In this document: piece after piece, positions 33,628 to 43,921 of the stretch
How the letters are laid out: the number at the start of each line of letters is the position of its first letter
How positions within the stretch are numbered: position 1 is the first letter of the stretch
Source of the DNA: CBDHCC01 sp965219235
GTDB taxonomy: Bacteria; Pseudomonadota; Alphaproteobacteria; Sphingomonadales; Sphingomonadaceae
DNA: 64,000 nt
Direction of reading: 5' to 3'
Assembly (NCBI GenBank): GCA_965219235.1
Contig: OZ244721.1
Location: 2,480,001-2,544,000 of the forward strand
Translations under genes and position numbers: made by a program
The notes under the pieces: generated by a model
Databases searched by the model: none
Told to the model about the DNA's origin: nothing
What the model saw: only the letters and a program-made list of their open reading frames with translations

Positions 33628-34323
33628 TCAGCCGCCGCAGCGGACCCGGCCCGACCCCATCTTGCTGACCGTGCAGCGCGCCTGCGGGCCGAGGTCCACG
33701 TCGCCCGAGCCCATCATGGAGACGGTCGCGTCGCCCCGCACCGCCGCGCGCACGTCGCCCGATCCTATGACCGACACGCGCGCCCGCTCGGCGGTCAGCC
33801 CCCCGGCCGCGATGTCGCCCGATCCCGCGATGCTCGCGTCCAGCTCGCGCGCGGTGCCGGCGAGCGACAGGGTGCCCGATCCGGCGATCGCGCCCTTCAG
33901 ACGCTCGACGGCCACTCGCTCGACGGTCAGGTCGCCCGACCCGCCGACGGCGGCGGTGAAGTCCTCGCCCGCGACCCGGTCCACGCTGAGGTCGCCCGAC
34001 CCGCCGAGCGAGGCGGAGGCGAGCGCGGGGAGGGTGACGAACACGGTCGTGGCCGCGTTCGTCCCCAGGCCGCGTCCCGTGCGCCGGATCCGCAGTTGAT
34101 CGTCCACCGCGATCACCTCCAGCCGGTCCAGCACGCGCGCCGGTCCCGTCGCCCGCACCGAAAAGGCGGGACCGACGGACACTCTGACATCGTCGGGACC
34201 GGAGAGCCGCACCGAGTTGAATCCGGACAGGGCATAGCTCCGCTCCGTCGTCCCGGACGATCCGCCCGCATCGCTCATACAGCCGCTCACCGCCAGCGCG
34301 GCCGCCAAGATCGTCCACCTCAT
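33628..34323 (-). CDS. DUF2807 (GIN domain) auto-transporter adhesin-head-like lipoprotein
   Basis: A 231-residue protein with lipobox VSGC at residue 13-16. The body is the DUF2807 parallel beta-solenoid, visible as repeated rungs with GSGDL, GSGDI, GSGDV and MGSGRV turns. It begins with the FNSVRLSGPDDVRVS strand motif. Such proteins are cell-surface or periplasmic and of unknown role. The ATG at 34323 provides the signal peptide. Confidence 0.85.
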   Translation of the reverse strand: MRWTILAAALAVSGCMSDAGGSSGTTERSYALSGFNSVRLSGPDDVRVSVGPAFSVRATGPARVLDRLEVIAVDDQLRIRRTGRGLGTNAATTVFVTLPALASASLGGSGDLSVDRVAGEDFTAAVGGSGDLTVERVAVERLKGAIAGSGTLSLAGTARELDASIAGSGDIAAGGLTAERARVSVIGSGDVRAAVRGDATVSMMGSGDVDLGPQARCTVSKMGSGRVRCGG

Positions 34324-34447
34324 GCCACTCTCCCCAGTCGGTGTCCTAGGAAAGTAACACGCATGGGCGGTGGGGCCAAGCGGTGTTTTGTCCTCCCGTT
34401 GGCCTGCGGCCGCCTTCGGCTCAGTGGATCCCTGCACACTTCACCAC

Positions 34448-34545
34448 CGTCATCCCCGCGAAAGCGGGGATCCACGCACCGGATGCGGGGACGGAGTCGC
34501 TGTCGGTCGAGTGGAGCCTGGATCCCCGCGTTCGCGGGGATGACG
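34448..34545. repeat. Palindromic element (family A, copy 2)
   Basis: Arms CGTCATCCCCGCGAAAGCGG and the complement ending CGCGGGGATGACG, about 40 bases apart, match the inner part of the element at 245-396. It lies in the 420-base gap between ftsH and the DUF2807 gene. Confidence 0.75.
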
Positions 34546-34556
34546 TCACGTTGGAT

Positions 34557-34637
34557 CGTCATCGCGAGGAGCGAAGCGACGCGGCGATCCAGGAGGCGCG
34601 CGCCGGTCTGTATTGCTTCGCTTCGCTCGCAACGACG
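34557..34637. repeat. Palindromic element, GAGCGAAGCGAC family (family F)
   Basis: Left arm CGTCATCGCGAGGAGCGAAG and right arm GCTTCGCTTCGCTCGCAACG form an imperfect stem. It begins 11 bases after the family A copy, so the two unrelated elements are stacked. The rest of the gap to ftsH holds nothing I recognise. Confidence 0.7.
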
Positions 34638-34743
34638 GAGCCGGTTCCATCCAATGTCATCCAACCCCCGAGGGGAGAGGCTTGCCGCGCCTCCTCCGGA
34701 GGACAGGTATCAGGTAGAGCCGATCTGGAACCGGGACACCGCC

Positions 34744-36699
34744 CTACCCCGCCTGGGGCTTCGGGTCGCCGAACGGGCGCTTGGGCCGGTTGGTCTTGGG
34801 GATGGCCGACGCGCCGCTCGTGATCGGGCGCGGGGTGTTGTTGCCGCCGTCGATGTCGCGGCCGATCGGCTCGCCCGCGATCGCGCGCTTCGACTCCTCG
34901 CCGGTCAGCGTCTCATATTCGAGGAGCGCGTTGGTGAGGCTGTGCAGCTCGTCCAGATTGTCGGTCAGCACCGTGCGGGCCGTCGCCTCCGCCTCCTCGA
35001 CGATGCGGCGCACCTCGGAATCGATCAGCTGGGCGGTGTCCTGGCTGATGTGGCTCTGCGCCCCCATCTGCTGGCCCAGGAAGGTCTCGCCGCCGCCCTC
35101 CTTGTAGCGCAGCCAGCCGAGCTTCGGGCTCATGCCGTATTCCATCACCATCGCGCGCGCCATGTCGGTCGCCTGCTGGATGTCGTTGGCGGCGCCGGTG
35201 TTGAGCGCGTCCTGGCCGTAGATCAGCTGTTCGGCGATGCGCCCGCCGAAGCACAGCGCCAGGCGCGCGTTCATCTGCTGCATGGACATCGAGAAGCGGT
35301 CGCGCTCCGGCAGGTTCCAGGTGACGCCCAGCGCCTGTCCGCGCGGAATGATCGTCACCTTGTGCAGCGGATCGCAGCCGGGAACGTGGAGCGAGACCAG
35401 CGCGTGGCCCGCCTCGTGATAGGCGGTCGCCTTCTTCTCGTCCTCGGTCATGACCATGGAGCGGCGTTCCGCGCCCATCATCACCTTGTCCTTGGCCTCC
35501 TCCAGCTCGAGCATCGCGATCATGCGCTTGCCCTTGCGCGCCGCCAGCAGCGCGCCCTCGTTCATCAGATTGGCGAGGTCCGCGCCGGAAAAGCCCGGCG
35601 TGCCGCGCGCGACGGTGCGAAGGTCGACGTCGGGCGCCAGCGGCTTGCCCTTGGAGTGGACCTCCAGGATCTTCACCCGGCCCTCGATGTCCGGGCGCGG
35701 CACGACCACCTGCCGGTCGAACCGGCCGGGGCGCAGCAGCGCGGGGTCGAGCACGTCCGGCCGGTTGGTGGCCGCGATGATGATGATGCCCTCGTTGGCC
35801 TCGAAGCCGTCCATCTCGACCAGCAGCTGATTGAGCGTCTGCTCGCGCTCGTCGTTGCCGTTGCCGATGCCCGCGCCGCGATGGCGGCCGACCGCGTCGA
35901 TCTCGTCGATGAAGACGATGCACGGCGCGTTCTTCTTGGCCTGCTCGAACATGTCGCGCACGCGGCTGGCACCCACGCCCACGAACATCTCGACGAAGTC
36001 GGAGCCGGAGATGGTGAAGAACGGCACGCCCGCCTCGCCCGCGATGGCGCGCGCGAGCAAGGTCTTGCCGGTGCCGGGAGAGCCGACCAGCAGCGCGCCC
36101 TTGGGGATGGTGCCGCCCAGCTTGGCGAACTTCGACGGGTCCTTCAGGAACTCGACGATCTCGACCAGCTCCTCGCGCGCCTCCTCGATCCCGGCGACGT
36201 CGTCGAAGGTCACCTTGCCCGACTTCTCCGTCAGCATCTTGGCCTTGGACTTGCCGAAGCCCATCGCGCCCGAGCCGGCGTTCTTCTGCATCTGGCGCAT
36301 GACGAAGAACGCCACGCCGATGATCAGCAGGAACGGGAGCGACTGGTAGAGCAGGTACGTCCAGATCGACGGCCGCTCCTCCGGCTTCACGCGCACGGTG
36401 ACGTTGCCGTCGGTCAGCCGCTTCATCAGCGTGGCGTCCTGGGCGGGCACGATGACGGAGTATTTGTCCCCGTCGGTGAGCTCGCCCGCGACGGTGTCGC
36501 CGCTGATCTCCGCCGATTTGACGGTGCCCGACTCCACCTTCTGCACGAAATCGGAATAGGCGAGGCTGTCGGCGGGCGTGGCCGACGGGGTCAGCATCGA
36601 GACGAACAGCGCCAGGCCGAAGAAGATGCCGACCCACAGCAGGATGTTCCGGGTCCACGGATTGGGGCCGCTGGGCGGGGTCGGCTTGGGATCGGTCAT
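34744..36699 (-). CDS. ftsH: ATP-dependent zinc metalloprotease FtsH
   Basis: A 651-residue inner-membrane AAA protease that degrades membrane proteins and short-lived regulators. Two membrane helices (about 16-38 and 113-133) flank a periplasmic domain. The AAA module has Walker A GSPGTGKT (206-213), Walker B IVFIDEID (261-268) and the SRH with [20 protein letters not shown]. The zinc site HEAGH is at 428-432. The ATG overlaps the tilS stop (ATGA), continuing the cpoB-tilS-ftsH order common in proteobacteria. Confidence 0.98.
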   Translation of the reverse strand: MTDPKPTPPSGPNPWTRNILLWVGIFFGLALFVSMLTPSATPADSLAYSDFVQKVESGTVKSAEISGDTVAGELTDGDKYSVIVPAQDATLMKRLTDGNVTVRVKPEERPSIWTYLLYQSLPFLLIIGVAFFVMRQMQKNAGSGAMGFGKSKAKMLTEKSGKVTFDDVAGIEEAREELVEIVEFLKDPSKFAKLGGTIPKGALLVGSPGTGKTLLARAIAGEAGVPFFTISGSDFVEMFVGVGASRVRDMFEQAKKNAPCIVFIDEIDAVGRHRGAGIGNGNDEREQTLNQLLVEMDGFEANEGIIIIAATNRPDVLDPALLRPGRFDRQVVVPRPDIEGRVKILEVHSKGKPLAPDVDLRTVARGTPGFSGADLANLMNEGALLAARKGKRMIAMLELEEAKDKVMMGAERRSMVMTEDEKKATAYHEAGHALVSLHVPGCDPLHKVTIIPRGQALGVTWNLPERDRFSMSMQQMNARLALCFGGRIAEQLIYGQDALNTGAANDIQQATDMARAMVMEYGMSPKLGWLRYKEGGGETFLGQQMGAQSHISQDTAQLIDSEVRRIVEEAEATARTVLTDNLDELHSLTNALLEYETLTGEESKRAIAGEPIGRDIDGGNNTPRPITSGASAIPKTNRPKRPFGDPKPQAG

Positions 36700-37715
36700 G
36701 CGGTCGGGTCCGGTGCGCGAGGGGTGGTTCCAAGATAGGGTGCGGGCGCCGCCTTGCAATCGCGCGGCGCGGCGGGCGGCGCGGGCGACACGGTCCAGAC
36801 CGCGCCGCCGGAGAACCGCAGGCCGCGCAGGGTCGCCGCGCCGCCGGCGGCCAGGACGGCGAGCAGGCGGTCGCCCTCCGGCCCGGTCGGGGGCGGCGCG
36901 CCCGGTCGGAGCGCGGCCACCGCGCGCGCGACGAGCGCGCGGGCGAGCGCGGGCGGCAGACCGGCCGGCGCGATCGCCGCGGCGCCTTCCGCCAGCGTCA
37001 GCGACTGCGCCGCCGCGCGCTCCTCGGCCCAGGCCAGGGCCTCGCTCGCCTCCGCCAGCGCGCGCGCCGAGCGGGCGAGCGCCGGCGCGAGCTCCGACGG
37101 CAGCCGTTTCCTCAGCCGCGCGCGATCGTGGCGGTCGTCCGTGTTCGACGGGTCCTCCACGGCCGACCAGCCCGCGTCGCGCACCACCGCCGCCAGCTCG
37201 GCGCGCCGCAGGCCGAGGCAGGGGCGCACCAGGGTGAGCGGCGGGGCGTCGGGCCAGCGCAGGCGCTGGCGCTCGCGCACGCCCGCCAGGCCGTGCGGCC
37301 CGCTGCCGCGCATCAGGCGGAGCGCCAGCGTCTCGGCCTGGTCGTCGCACTGGTGCCCCGTCGCCACCCGCGCGAGCGCCTCGCGCTCCGCCCAGCCCGC
37401 GAGCGCCCGATAGCGCGCGCGGCGGGCGCCGGCCTGCCGGTTGCGCCCGGGGATCGGCGCGTCCGGGCGCAGACTGGTGTGCGGCACGCCCAGCCGGACG
37501 CACAGGCGCGCCACATCCGCTGTTTCCCCGGCCGATCCCGCGCGCAGCCCGTGATCGACGGTCGCCACGCGCACCGGCCGGCGGCCGTCCTCCAGCGCCA
37601 GGCGCAGCAGCCCCAGGCTGTCCGGCCCGCCGGACACCGCCAGCCCCAGCGGCTCGCCCACCGGCGCGAGCCGGTCGAGCGCGGCGGCGAAGCGCGGTCC
37701 GACGCCCGCCGTCAG
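36696..37715 (-). CDS. tilS: tRNA(Ile)-lysidine synthase, apparent CTG start
   Basis: A protein of about 339 residues that makes lysidine at C34 of tRNA-Ile(CAU), essential for reading AUA. The PP-loop SGGPDS is at 28-33, with ATVDHGLR, the [22 protein letters not shown] segment and [19 protein letters not shown] typical of TilS. No ATG or TTG precedes the PP-loop. A CTG at 37715 overlaps the cpoB stop (CTGA), and one at 37718 lies six bases from GGAAGGA (37725-37731). The GTG at 37661 is possible but has no binding site and shortens the N-terminus. Confidence 0.93.
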   Translation of the reverse strand: MTAGVGPRFAAALDRLAPVGEPLGLAVSGGPDSLGLLRLALEDGRRPVRVATVDHGLRAGSAGETADVARLCVRLGVPHTSLRPDAPIPGRNRQAGARRARYRALAGWAEREALARVATGHQCDDQAETLALRLMRGSGPHGLAGVRERQRLRWPDAPPLTLVRPCLGLRRAELAAVVRDAGWSAVEDPSNTDDRHDRARLRKRLPSELAPALARSARALAEASEALAWAEERAAAQSLTLAEGAAAIAPAGLPPALARALVARAVAALRPGAPPPTGPEGDRLLAVLAAGGAATLRGLRFSGGAVWTVSPAPPAAPRDCKAAPAPYLGTTPRAPDPTA

Positions 37716-38680
37716 CAGCCGGCGTCCTTCCGGCCCTGCTTCACCTGCGCCTTGAGGGTGGAGGTGGCGACCGAGCCGTAGACCTCGTCGAACGCCCCAT
37801 AGGCGTCGCACGCGCGCGCCTTTTCCTTCAGCGCCGTCAGCGTGCGCCCGAGATAGTAGAGGCTGTCGGGCGAGCGTTCGCCGTCCTGGAACTTTTGATA
37901 GTTGTCGAAGAACGCCTCCGCCGCCTTGGTGAGCAGCGCGTTGTCCCTGGTGGCCAGCCCCTCGTCCATGTAGGACCGGCCGATCAGGTTCTGCGCCCAG
38001 CTGGCGCGCCGGTGCTTGGACGAGTCCCTGACGACCTTCGCCAGCTCGGCGCGCGCCTCCGGATAGAGGTTGGCGGCCCACAGGCGGTAGCCATAGACAT
38101 AGCGGTCGTCGGCCGGATCGGCGGTCTTCGGCCGCTCCACCGCCGCGATCCGGGCGGCGCGCGCGCCGTCGGCGCCGGCGGCCGGGGCCGGTTGCGGCGC
38201 GGCCGCCGCGCCCCCGCTCTCGCCCTCCGGTCCGGCCTCCGAACCCACCCCGTCGTCGGTCGCGGGCGGCGCGGTGCCGCCGGCCGTCGGGGAGCCGCGC
38301 GCTTCCAACGCGGCCAGCCGCGCCTCCAGCGCCGCGAAGCGCGTTTCCAGCTGCCCCAGGCCGTGGGTCGCGCGCTCCGTCTGGTCGGTCAGCGCGGCGA
38401 CCTGCCCCTCCAGCGCGGTCAGCCGCGCCTGGGCGTCGGCGAGCGCCGAGGAGGCCGGGGTTCCGGCGGGGGGCGCGTTGGGAGCGGCGGGCGCGATCTC
38501 CGGCGCGAGAAGCTCGCCCCCGCCGCCCGGAAACACCGTGCGCTGGAGCGCGCGCACCTGCTGTTCGAGCCGCTTCACGCGACCCGCCAGGTCGGCGTCC
38601 TGCGCGGCGGCCGGGGCGGACAGCAGGACGGCGGCCGGCAGCAGCGCGGCGACGAGCGGGCGGGCGGATCGGGAGAGCAT
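37712..38680 (-). CDS. cpoB: Cell division coordinator CpoB / Tol-Pal YbgF
   Basis: A 322-residue periplasmic protein. A signal peptide (ending SAPAAAQ) leads into a coiled-coil N-terminal domain that trimerises in YbgF, with [14 protein letters not shown] and later [24 protein letters not shown] heptads. A low-complexity Pro/Ala linker (about 150-190) is followed by C-terminal TPR-like repeats with [17 protein letters not shown] and [26 protein letters not shown]. CpoB links Tol with peptidoglycan synthesis in division. tol genes are not in the window. Confidence 0.9.
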   Translation of the reverse strand: MLSRSARPLVAALLPAAVLLSAPAAAQDADLAGRVKRLEQQVRALQRTVFPGGGGELLAPEIAPAAPNAPPAGTPASSALADAQARLTALEGQVAALTDQTERATHGLGQLETRFAALEARLAALEARGSPTAGGTAPPATDDGVGSEAGPEGESGGAAAAPQPAPAAGADGARAARIAAVERPKTADPADDRYVYGYRLWAANLYPEARAELAKVVRDSSKHRRASWAQNLIGRSYMDEGLATRDNALLTKAAEAFFDNYQKFQDGERSPDSLYYLGRTLTALKEKARACDAYGAFDEVYGSVATSTLKAQVKQGRKDAGC

Positions 38681-38716
38681 GGCGGGATCCTTGGACGCGG
38701 TCGCCTGACCCGCCGA

Positions 38717-39514
38717 TTAAGCGCCGGGCGCCGGCGCGGCGGCGCGGCCGGCGGCGGTGAGCGCTGCCGGCGCCAGCGAAGCGTCGTTGACCGGCCGCCC
38801 GGCGGGACCCAGCGGCGCCACCTCCCGTCCGGCGACGGTGACGGTCAGCGCCTCCGGCCGGCCCACCGTCACCGACGGGTCCGACGCGTCGGCGGGCACT
38901 TCGTAGCGCTCGCCCGGCCGCAGCGTGCGCGACACGAGCGTCGCGCCCGCGCCATCGCGCACCCGCACCCAGACCTCGTCGACGGCGGTCAGCACGACGG
39001 GGCCGGTGGCCGGCACCGACGGGGCGGAGGCCGGCGCGGACACCGACGCCGGCGCGCGCCCCCTCTCGGCCCCGGTCAGGAGCGACGTGGAATCGTCCAG
39101 GCTCGTGCGCCAGATGGCGAAGGCGACGACGAGCGCCACCGCGATGGCCGCCGCGGTCCAGGCGAAGGCGCGCGGCGGAATGCGCTGCGGCTCGGGCACG
39201 GCGGTCGAGCCGGTGCCGCCCGGGCTCAGCACGTGGCGGGCGGGCAGGTCCATCTCCTCGCGCACCTGGGCGGCGAGCTCGACCTCGTCCAGGCCGACGC
39301 TGCGGGCATAGGCGCGCACGAAGCCGACCGCGTAGGTGGCCGAGGGCAGCGCGTCGAAGTCGCCCGCCTCGATCGCGTCCAGGTGGCGCAGCGGGATGCG
39401 GGTGGCGACGGCGATCTCGTTCAGCTCGCGGCCGGCGGCCTCCCGCGCGCGGGCCAGCCGCGCGCCCACGGGCGTCGGATGCAGGTCGTCGGGGTCCGCC
39501 ATGTCGTCCGTCAT
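38717..39514 (-). CDS. RodZ-like protein, Xre-type HTH plus DUF4115 domain
   Basis: A 265-residue single-span membrane protein. The N-terminal helix-turn-helix domain (about 14-80: VGARLARAREAAGRELNEI, then FDALPSATYAVGFVRAYAR) binds MreB in RodZ. A membrane helix at about 115-135 is followed by a Pro/Ala/Ser linker and the C-terminal DUF4115 beta-domain (about 190-255). It probably links the cytoskeleton to the cell wall. The ATG at 39514 is chosen; a longer frame upstream is Arg-rich and unlike the family. Confidence 0.85.
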   Translation of the reverse strand: MTDDMADPDDLHPTPVGARLARAREAAGRELNEIAVATRIPLRHLDAIEAGDFDALPSATYAVGFVRAYARSVGLDEVELAAQVREEMDLPARHVLSPGGTGSTAVPEPQRIPPRAFAWTAAAIAVALVVAFAIWRTSLDDSTSLLTGAERGRAPASVSAPASAPSVPATGPVVLTAVDEVWVRVRDGAGATLVSRTLRPGERYEVPADASDPSVTVGRPEALTVTVAGREVAPLGPAGRPVNDASLAPAALTAAGRAAAPAPGA

Positions 39515-39650
39515 CCCGCCTCCCGTTCGCCGGTGCGGCGGGGAGCGCCGACGGCGGACCCGTCGTGCCATCGCCGCCGCGGCAGGCGGTGAGTGTGCGG
39601 CGAAAGTTCAACCTGTGTCAAATGGCCTCTCCGCTCCCGCGCGTCCGCCC

Positions 39651-41954
39651 TTACGTCAGCTCGCAGCCGTGCTCCGCCAGCCAGCCCGCCAGCGCGGCCC
39701 GGATGTCGGGATCGCCGCGGTCGACCAGCCGGTCCACCTCCGCGGTGAGCCGCGCGAGGTCGACGGAGCGGATCGCCGCCTTCAGCGCCGCCACCGCGGC
39801 GGGGGTGATCGACAGCCGGCGATAGCCCAGCCCGATCAGCGCCATCGCCTCCAGCGGGCGCCCGCCCATCTCGCCGCACACCGTCAGGTCCACGCCGCTG
39901 CCGTCCACCGCGCGCGCGACGCGGCGCAGGAAGCGCAGCACGGCGGGCGACAGCCAGTCGTAGCGCTCGGCGAGCTTGGGGTGCGCGCGGTCGGCGGCGA
40001 GCAGGAACTGCGTCAGGTCGTTGGTGCCGACCGACAGGAAGTCGAGCCGCGGCAGCAGGACGTCCAGCATCTCGGCCAAGGCCGGCACCTCCAGCATCGC
40101 GCCATAGCGCACGGCGGTCGCGATCGGGCGGCGGCGCGCGCGCAGGAACGCGGCCTGGTCCTCGAACAGCGCGCGCGCCTGGTCGAACTCCCACGGTTCT
40201 GAGATCATCGGGAACATGACGTGGAGCGTGCGCCCGGCCGCCGCCTCCAGGAGCGCGCGCGCCTGCGCCTTCATCAGCCCGGCGCGCTCCAGCGACACGC
40301 GCACCGCGCGCCAGCCCATCGCCGGGTTGTCGGCGTCGATGTCCTCCGCCTTCATGTAGGGCAGCGCCTTGTCGCCGCCGATGTCCACCGTGCGGAACAC
40401 GATCGGCTTCGGATCGGCCGCGTCCAGGACCTCGCGATACAGGCGCTGCTGGCGCTCGCGCTGGGGCATGGTGGCGGACACCAGGAACTGGAACTCGGTG
40501 CGGAACAGTCCGACGCCGTCGGCGCCCGTCAGCGTGGCGGCGTTCACGTCCTGGCGCAGACCCGCATTCACCATCACCGCGATCCGCGTCCCGTCGCGCG
40601 TCACCGGCTCCGCGTCGCGCAGGGAATCGAGCGCGACGCGCCGGCGGTCGAGGAGGGCGCGACGGTCCGCGAAGGCGGCGGCGACCGGCGCGGCGGGCCG
40701 CACGAGCGCGGTCTTCCCGCCGGCGTCGAGCAGCACCTCGTCGCCGTCGCGGACCGCCGTGCGCACGCCGCGCACCCGGCCCAGCATCGGCACGCCCATC
40801 GCGCGCGCGACGATGGTGACGTGGGCGGTCAGCGACCCTTCCTCCAACAGCACGCCCTTCAGCCGGCGGCGGTCGTATTCGAGCAGTTCCGCCGGGCCGA
40901 GATTGCGCGCGACCAGGATCGTGTCGCGGCGCAGGCCGAACTGCGCGGCGGTGCCCATCTGGCCCGACACGATGCGCAGCAGGCGGTTCGACAGGTCCTC
41001 CAGATCGTGCATCCGCTCGGCGAGCAGCGGATCGTCGATCCGGCGCATCCGCATCCGCGTGCGCTGCTGCACGCGCTCGATCGCGGCCTCCGCGGTCAGG
41101 CCGCTGGCGATCGCCTCCTCGATGCGGCGGATCCAGCCCTCGTCATAGGCGAACATCCGGTAGGTCGCGAGCACGTCGGCCTGTTCGCCGCCGGTGCCGA
41201 ACTCCGCCTCCCGCGTGATCCGCTCGATCTGCTCGCGCATCCGGTCGAAGGCGGTCTGGACGCGCTGGCGCTCGGCCTCCGCGTCCTCGGCCACCGTGTG
41301 CTCGATGGTGACGCGCGGCTGGTGATAGACCGCCACGCCGGCCGCCATGCCGGCGACGAGCGGCTGGCCGGTGAGCGTCGCCGGGCCGGTGTCGACCGGC
41401 CCGTGGCCGCCGTCGGCGTCGATCAGCTGGGCGTTCTTGATCAGTTCGGCGAGCACCATGGCGACCGTCTGCAGCGCCTCGATCTCCACCTCCTCGTAGC
41501 GGCGGGGCTCGCGGTGCTGCACCGAAAGCACGCCGACCGCCTGGCCCCGCCGCACGATCGGCACGCCGGCGAAGGAGTGGAACAGGTCCTCGCCGGTCTC
41601 CGGCCGATGGGCGAAGTCGGGGTGGCCGGCCGCCTCGGCGAGGTTGAGCGTCTCCACCTCGCCGGCGATCGTGCCCACCAACCCCTCGCCCAGCGCCAGC
41701 GTGGTGACGTGCACCGCCTCCTGGGCGAGGCCGTGGGTGGCGTAGAGCTCCAGCACCCCGTCGCGCAGCAGGTAGATCGAGCAGACCTCGCTGTCGAGGC
41801 CGTCGGCGATGATGTCCACGACCGTGTTCAGCTTGGTCTGCGCGGGCGCGGCGGAGGCCATGATGTCGTGCATGGCCGTCAGGATCGCACGCGCGGCCCG
41901 GGCGGCGGTGCGTGGCGCCGTCGAGGCCAGGGGCGGATCGCTGACGGAGGCCAT
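39651..41954 (-). CDS. ptsP: Nitrogen PTS enzyme I (GAF domain + PEP phosphotransferase)
   Basis: A 767-residue protein. The N-terminal GAF domain (about 25-180) senses nitrogen status in homologues. The EI-N domain and mobile domain follow, with the phosphoryl-accepting His378 in GSLTAHVTIVARAMGVP. The PEP-binding barrel has GLFRTEFQFL, MVMFP-like TLHVMFPMIS and SVGTNDLTQFLLAADR, and near the end GEMGGRPLEAMALIGLGY. It passes phosphate from PEP to NPr and EIIA-Ntr, which are not encoded here. Confidence 0.96.
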   Translation of the reverse strand: MASVSDPPLASTAPRTAARAARAILTAMHDIMASAAPAQTKLNTVVDIIADGLDSEVCSIYLLRDGVLELYATHGLAQEAVHVTTLALGEGLVGTIAGEVETLNLAEAAGHPDFAHRPETGEDLFHSFAGVPIVRRGQAVGVLSVQHREPRRYEEVEIEALQTVAMVLAELIKNAQLIDADGGHGPVDTGPATLTGQPLVAGMAAGVAVYHQPRVTIEHTVAEDAEAERQRVQTAFDRMREQIERITREAEFGTGGEQADVLATYRMFAYDEGWIRRIEEAIASGLTAEAAIERVQQRTRMRMRRIDDPLLAERMHDLEDLSNRLLRIVSGQMGTAAQFGLRRDTILVARNLGPAELLEYDRRRLKGVLLEEGSLTAHVTIVARAMGVPMLGRVRGVRTAVRDGDEVLLDAGGKTALVRPAAPVAAAFADRRALLDRRRVALDSLRDAEPVTRDGTRIAVMVNAGLRQDVNAATLTGADGVGLFRTEFQFLVSATMPQRERQQRLYREVLDAADPKPIVFRTVDIGGDKALPYMKAEDIDADNPAMGWRAVRVSLERAGLMKAQARALLEAAAGRTLHVMFPMISEPWEFDQARALFEDQAAFLRARRRPIATAVRYGAMLEVPALAEMLDVLLPRLDFLSVGTNDLTQFLLAADRAHPKLAERYDWLSPAVLRFLRRVARAVDGSGVDLTVCGEMGGRPLEAMALIGLGYRRLSITPAAVAALKAAIRSVDLARLTAEVDRLVDRGDPDIRAALAGWLAEHGCELT

Positions 41955-42035
41955 GCGCGGGGCTAACAGATCGCGCGGGCCGGGGCGAGGGGCGGGAGGC
42001 TCCCGATCGGAGCGCCGGCCGCTCGCCGGCGGGGA

Positions 42036-42866
42036 CTAGCGGCCCGGAACGGGCGGCGTGGTCGGCGGAGAGGCGGGGGCGAGGGGCACGCTGGCGTCCC
42101 CCGTCGGGGGGGCGGTGCCCGGGGCGCCCACGGGTCGGTTCGTCGCGGGATCGTAGGTGACCTCGCGGGACTGGAACACGGTCTGGGTCGGGTTCGCCAC
42201 GCTGGCCCCGTACCGCACCGGCTCGGGCGTTCCGTAGAGCCGGTCCCACTCCGCGGCCGCCACCTTGTAGCTGTCGTAGCTGGCGAAGAACTCGGTGAAC
42301 GGCGCCTCCAGTTCGGCGAGGCCCACCGTGGCGTAGCCGTCGAGCTGGTCCGACGGCGTGGCGTTCGCGGTCGCGAGCACCCGGTCGGCCGCCGCGCAGA
42401 ACGTCCGGGTGATCATCGGCAGCGCGAAGAAGTTGTAGACATCCACCGAATGGCTGTCGCGCGCGGTCTTCGCGTCCGCCTTGCTCGTGCGCTCCACCCA
42501 CAGCTTGTCCATCGCCGTGTTCGCCCGCGCCAGCCGCGTTTTGTGGAGCGTCAGGAAATTGGCATAGGCGGCGTTCACGCTGTCGTTGGCATCGAAGCAC
42601 GACAGCGCGGCGACGTTCAGACCCATGCGCAGGTGCCACAGCGCCTCTTCGGTCGTCAGCCCCGTGTTGGGCGTCATATACTTGCCGTAGCTGTCGCGCG
42701 GCGGCGTCGCGAAGGTGACGGCGGTGCCCGCCGGGCCGGCCGGGCGGGGTGGAGCCACGAGCGGCGGCGGCGCCACGCGCGCGACCTCCGGCGGCGGCGT
42801 CTTGACCGCGCAGCCGGCGAGCGCGGTGGCCGCCAGGGCGCTCGCGAGGATGGTGCGCGTGCTCAC
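42036..42866 (-). CDS. Lipoprotein of unknown function
   Basis: A 276-residue product with lipobox LAGC at 16-19, a Pro/Ala-rich stretch (about 24-50), then a helical domain of about 170 residues with EEALWHLRMGLNVAALSCFD and LHKTRLARANTAMDKLWVERTSKAD. A disordered Pro-rich tail closes it. I do not recognise a family. The GTG start overlaps the stop of the nitronate monooxygenase gene, so it is part of the lysC-led unit. Confidence 0.72.
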   Translation of the reverse strand: MSTRTILASALAATALAGCAVKTPPPEVARVAPPPLVAPPRPAGPAGTAVTFATPPRDSYGKYMTPNTGLTTEEALWHLRMGLNVAALSCFDANDSVNAAYANFLTLHKTRLARANTAMDKLWVERTSKADAKTARDSHSVDVYNFFALPMITRTFCAAADRVLATANATPSDQLDGYATVGLAELEAPFTEFFASYDSYKVAAAEWDRLYGTPEPVRYGASVANPTQTVFQSREVTYDPATNRPVGAPGTAPPTGDASVPLAPASPPTTPPVPGR

Positions 42867-43921
42867 GTCGGGACCCTTTCTCTCGATCCGCCGGATTCTG
42901 CCGTCACCGACGCTCTGGCGTCAAGCGCGGAGATGGCCTGCGCGACGAGTTGCGCCAGAATGTCCGCCACCGGTTCCTCGGCGGTGACCATGCCGACGGA
43001 TTGCCCGGCCATCAGCGAGCCGTGCTCGACATCGCCGTCGACGACCGCGCGGCGCAGCGCGCCCGCCCAGTAACGCTCGATCTGAAGCTGCGCCTCGGCC
43101 ATCGCCACCTCTCCCCGGTCGAGCGTCTGGGCGACGGTGCGTTGATGGTCGCTGAACAGTGCGCTCCCCGCGTTCTTGAGCGCGCGCACCGGGATCACCG
43201 GCAGGCGGGGATCGACCTGCACCGTGGCCACCGCGTCGCGGGCGGACGCGCGCAGGAACGCGCGCTTGAAGTTCGGGTGCGCGATCGATTCCGTCGCGCA
43301 GACGAAGCGGGTGCCCAGCTGCACGCCGGCGGCGCCCATCTCGAGATAGGCGGCGATCGCCTCGCCCCGGCCGATCCCGCCGGCGACGAACACGGGGATG
43401 TCGCCCGCCACCTCCGGCAGGATCTCCTGGGCGAGCACGTTGGTCGACACCGGCCCGATGTGCCCGCCCGCCTCCATCCCCTCGATGACGAGCGCGTCCA
43501 CGCCCGTGCGGATCAGCTTCTTCGCCAGCGACAGCGCGGGGGCGAAGGCGATGACCTTCGCGCCCGTGGCCTTGATGGCTTCCAGAGACCCCTTGGGCGG
43601 CAGGCCGCCGGCGAGCACGACATGACCGACCCGATGCCGCGAACAGACCTCGATCAGGTCGAAGAGCTGCGGGTGCATGGTGATCAGGTTGGCGCCGAAC
43701 GGCTTGTCCGTCCGTGCGCGCGTCGCCGCGATCTCCGCGTCCAGCAGCTCGGGCGTCATCGCGCCGCAGGCGATCACGCCGAAACCCCCGGCGTTCGAGA
43801 TCGCCGACACCAGCGTGCGCTCCGACACCCAGCTCATCGCGCCGCACAGGATCGCGACCTCGCAGCCCAGGAAGTCGGTGCCGCGCCGCATCAGCTCGGC
43901 CAGGCGTGTCCGCCCGCTCAC
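42863..43921 (-). CDS. Nitronate monooxygenase (2-nitropropane dioxygenase family)
   Basis: A 352-residue FMN TIM-barrel protein. The N-terminal AMSWVSERTLVSAISNAGGFGVIA is typical, followed by PFGANLIT, the family signature EGMEAGGHIGPVS with a candidate catalytic His, VFVAGGIGRGEAIAAYLEMGAAGVQLGTRFV, and a C-terminus ending in GQSVGMV. The family oxidises nitronates; some relatives (FabK) are enoyl reductases, but FabI is already present here. The GTG overlaps the lysC stop. Confidence 0.88.
   Translation of the reverse strand: MSGRTRLAELMRRGTDFLGCEVAILCGAMSWVSERTLVSAISNAGGFGVIACGAMTPELLDAEIAATRARTDKPFGANLITMHPQLFDLIEVCSRHRVGHVVLAGGLPPKGSLEAIKATGAKVIAFAPALSLAKKLIRTGVDALVIEGMEAGGHIGPVSTNVLAQEILPEVAGDIPVFVAGGIGRGEAIAAYLEMGAAGVQLGTRFVCATESIAHPNFKRAFLRASARDAVATVQVDPRLPVIPVRALKNAGSALFSDHQRTVAQTLDRGEVAMAEAQLQIERYWAGALRRAVVDGDVEHGSLMAGQSVGMVTAEEPVADILAQLVAQAISALDARASVTAESGGSRERVPT

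Noticed and set aside
40221..41966. Long plus-strand open frame opposite ptsP
   Set aside because: It is a His/Arg/Gly-rich shadow of the minus-strand ptsP gene, as expected in GC-rich DNA.
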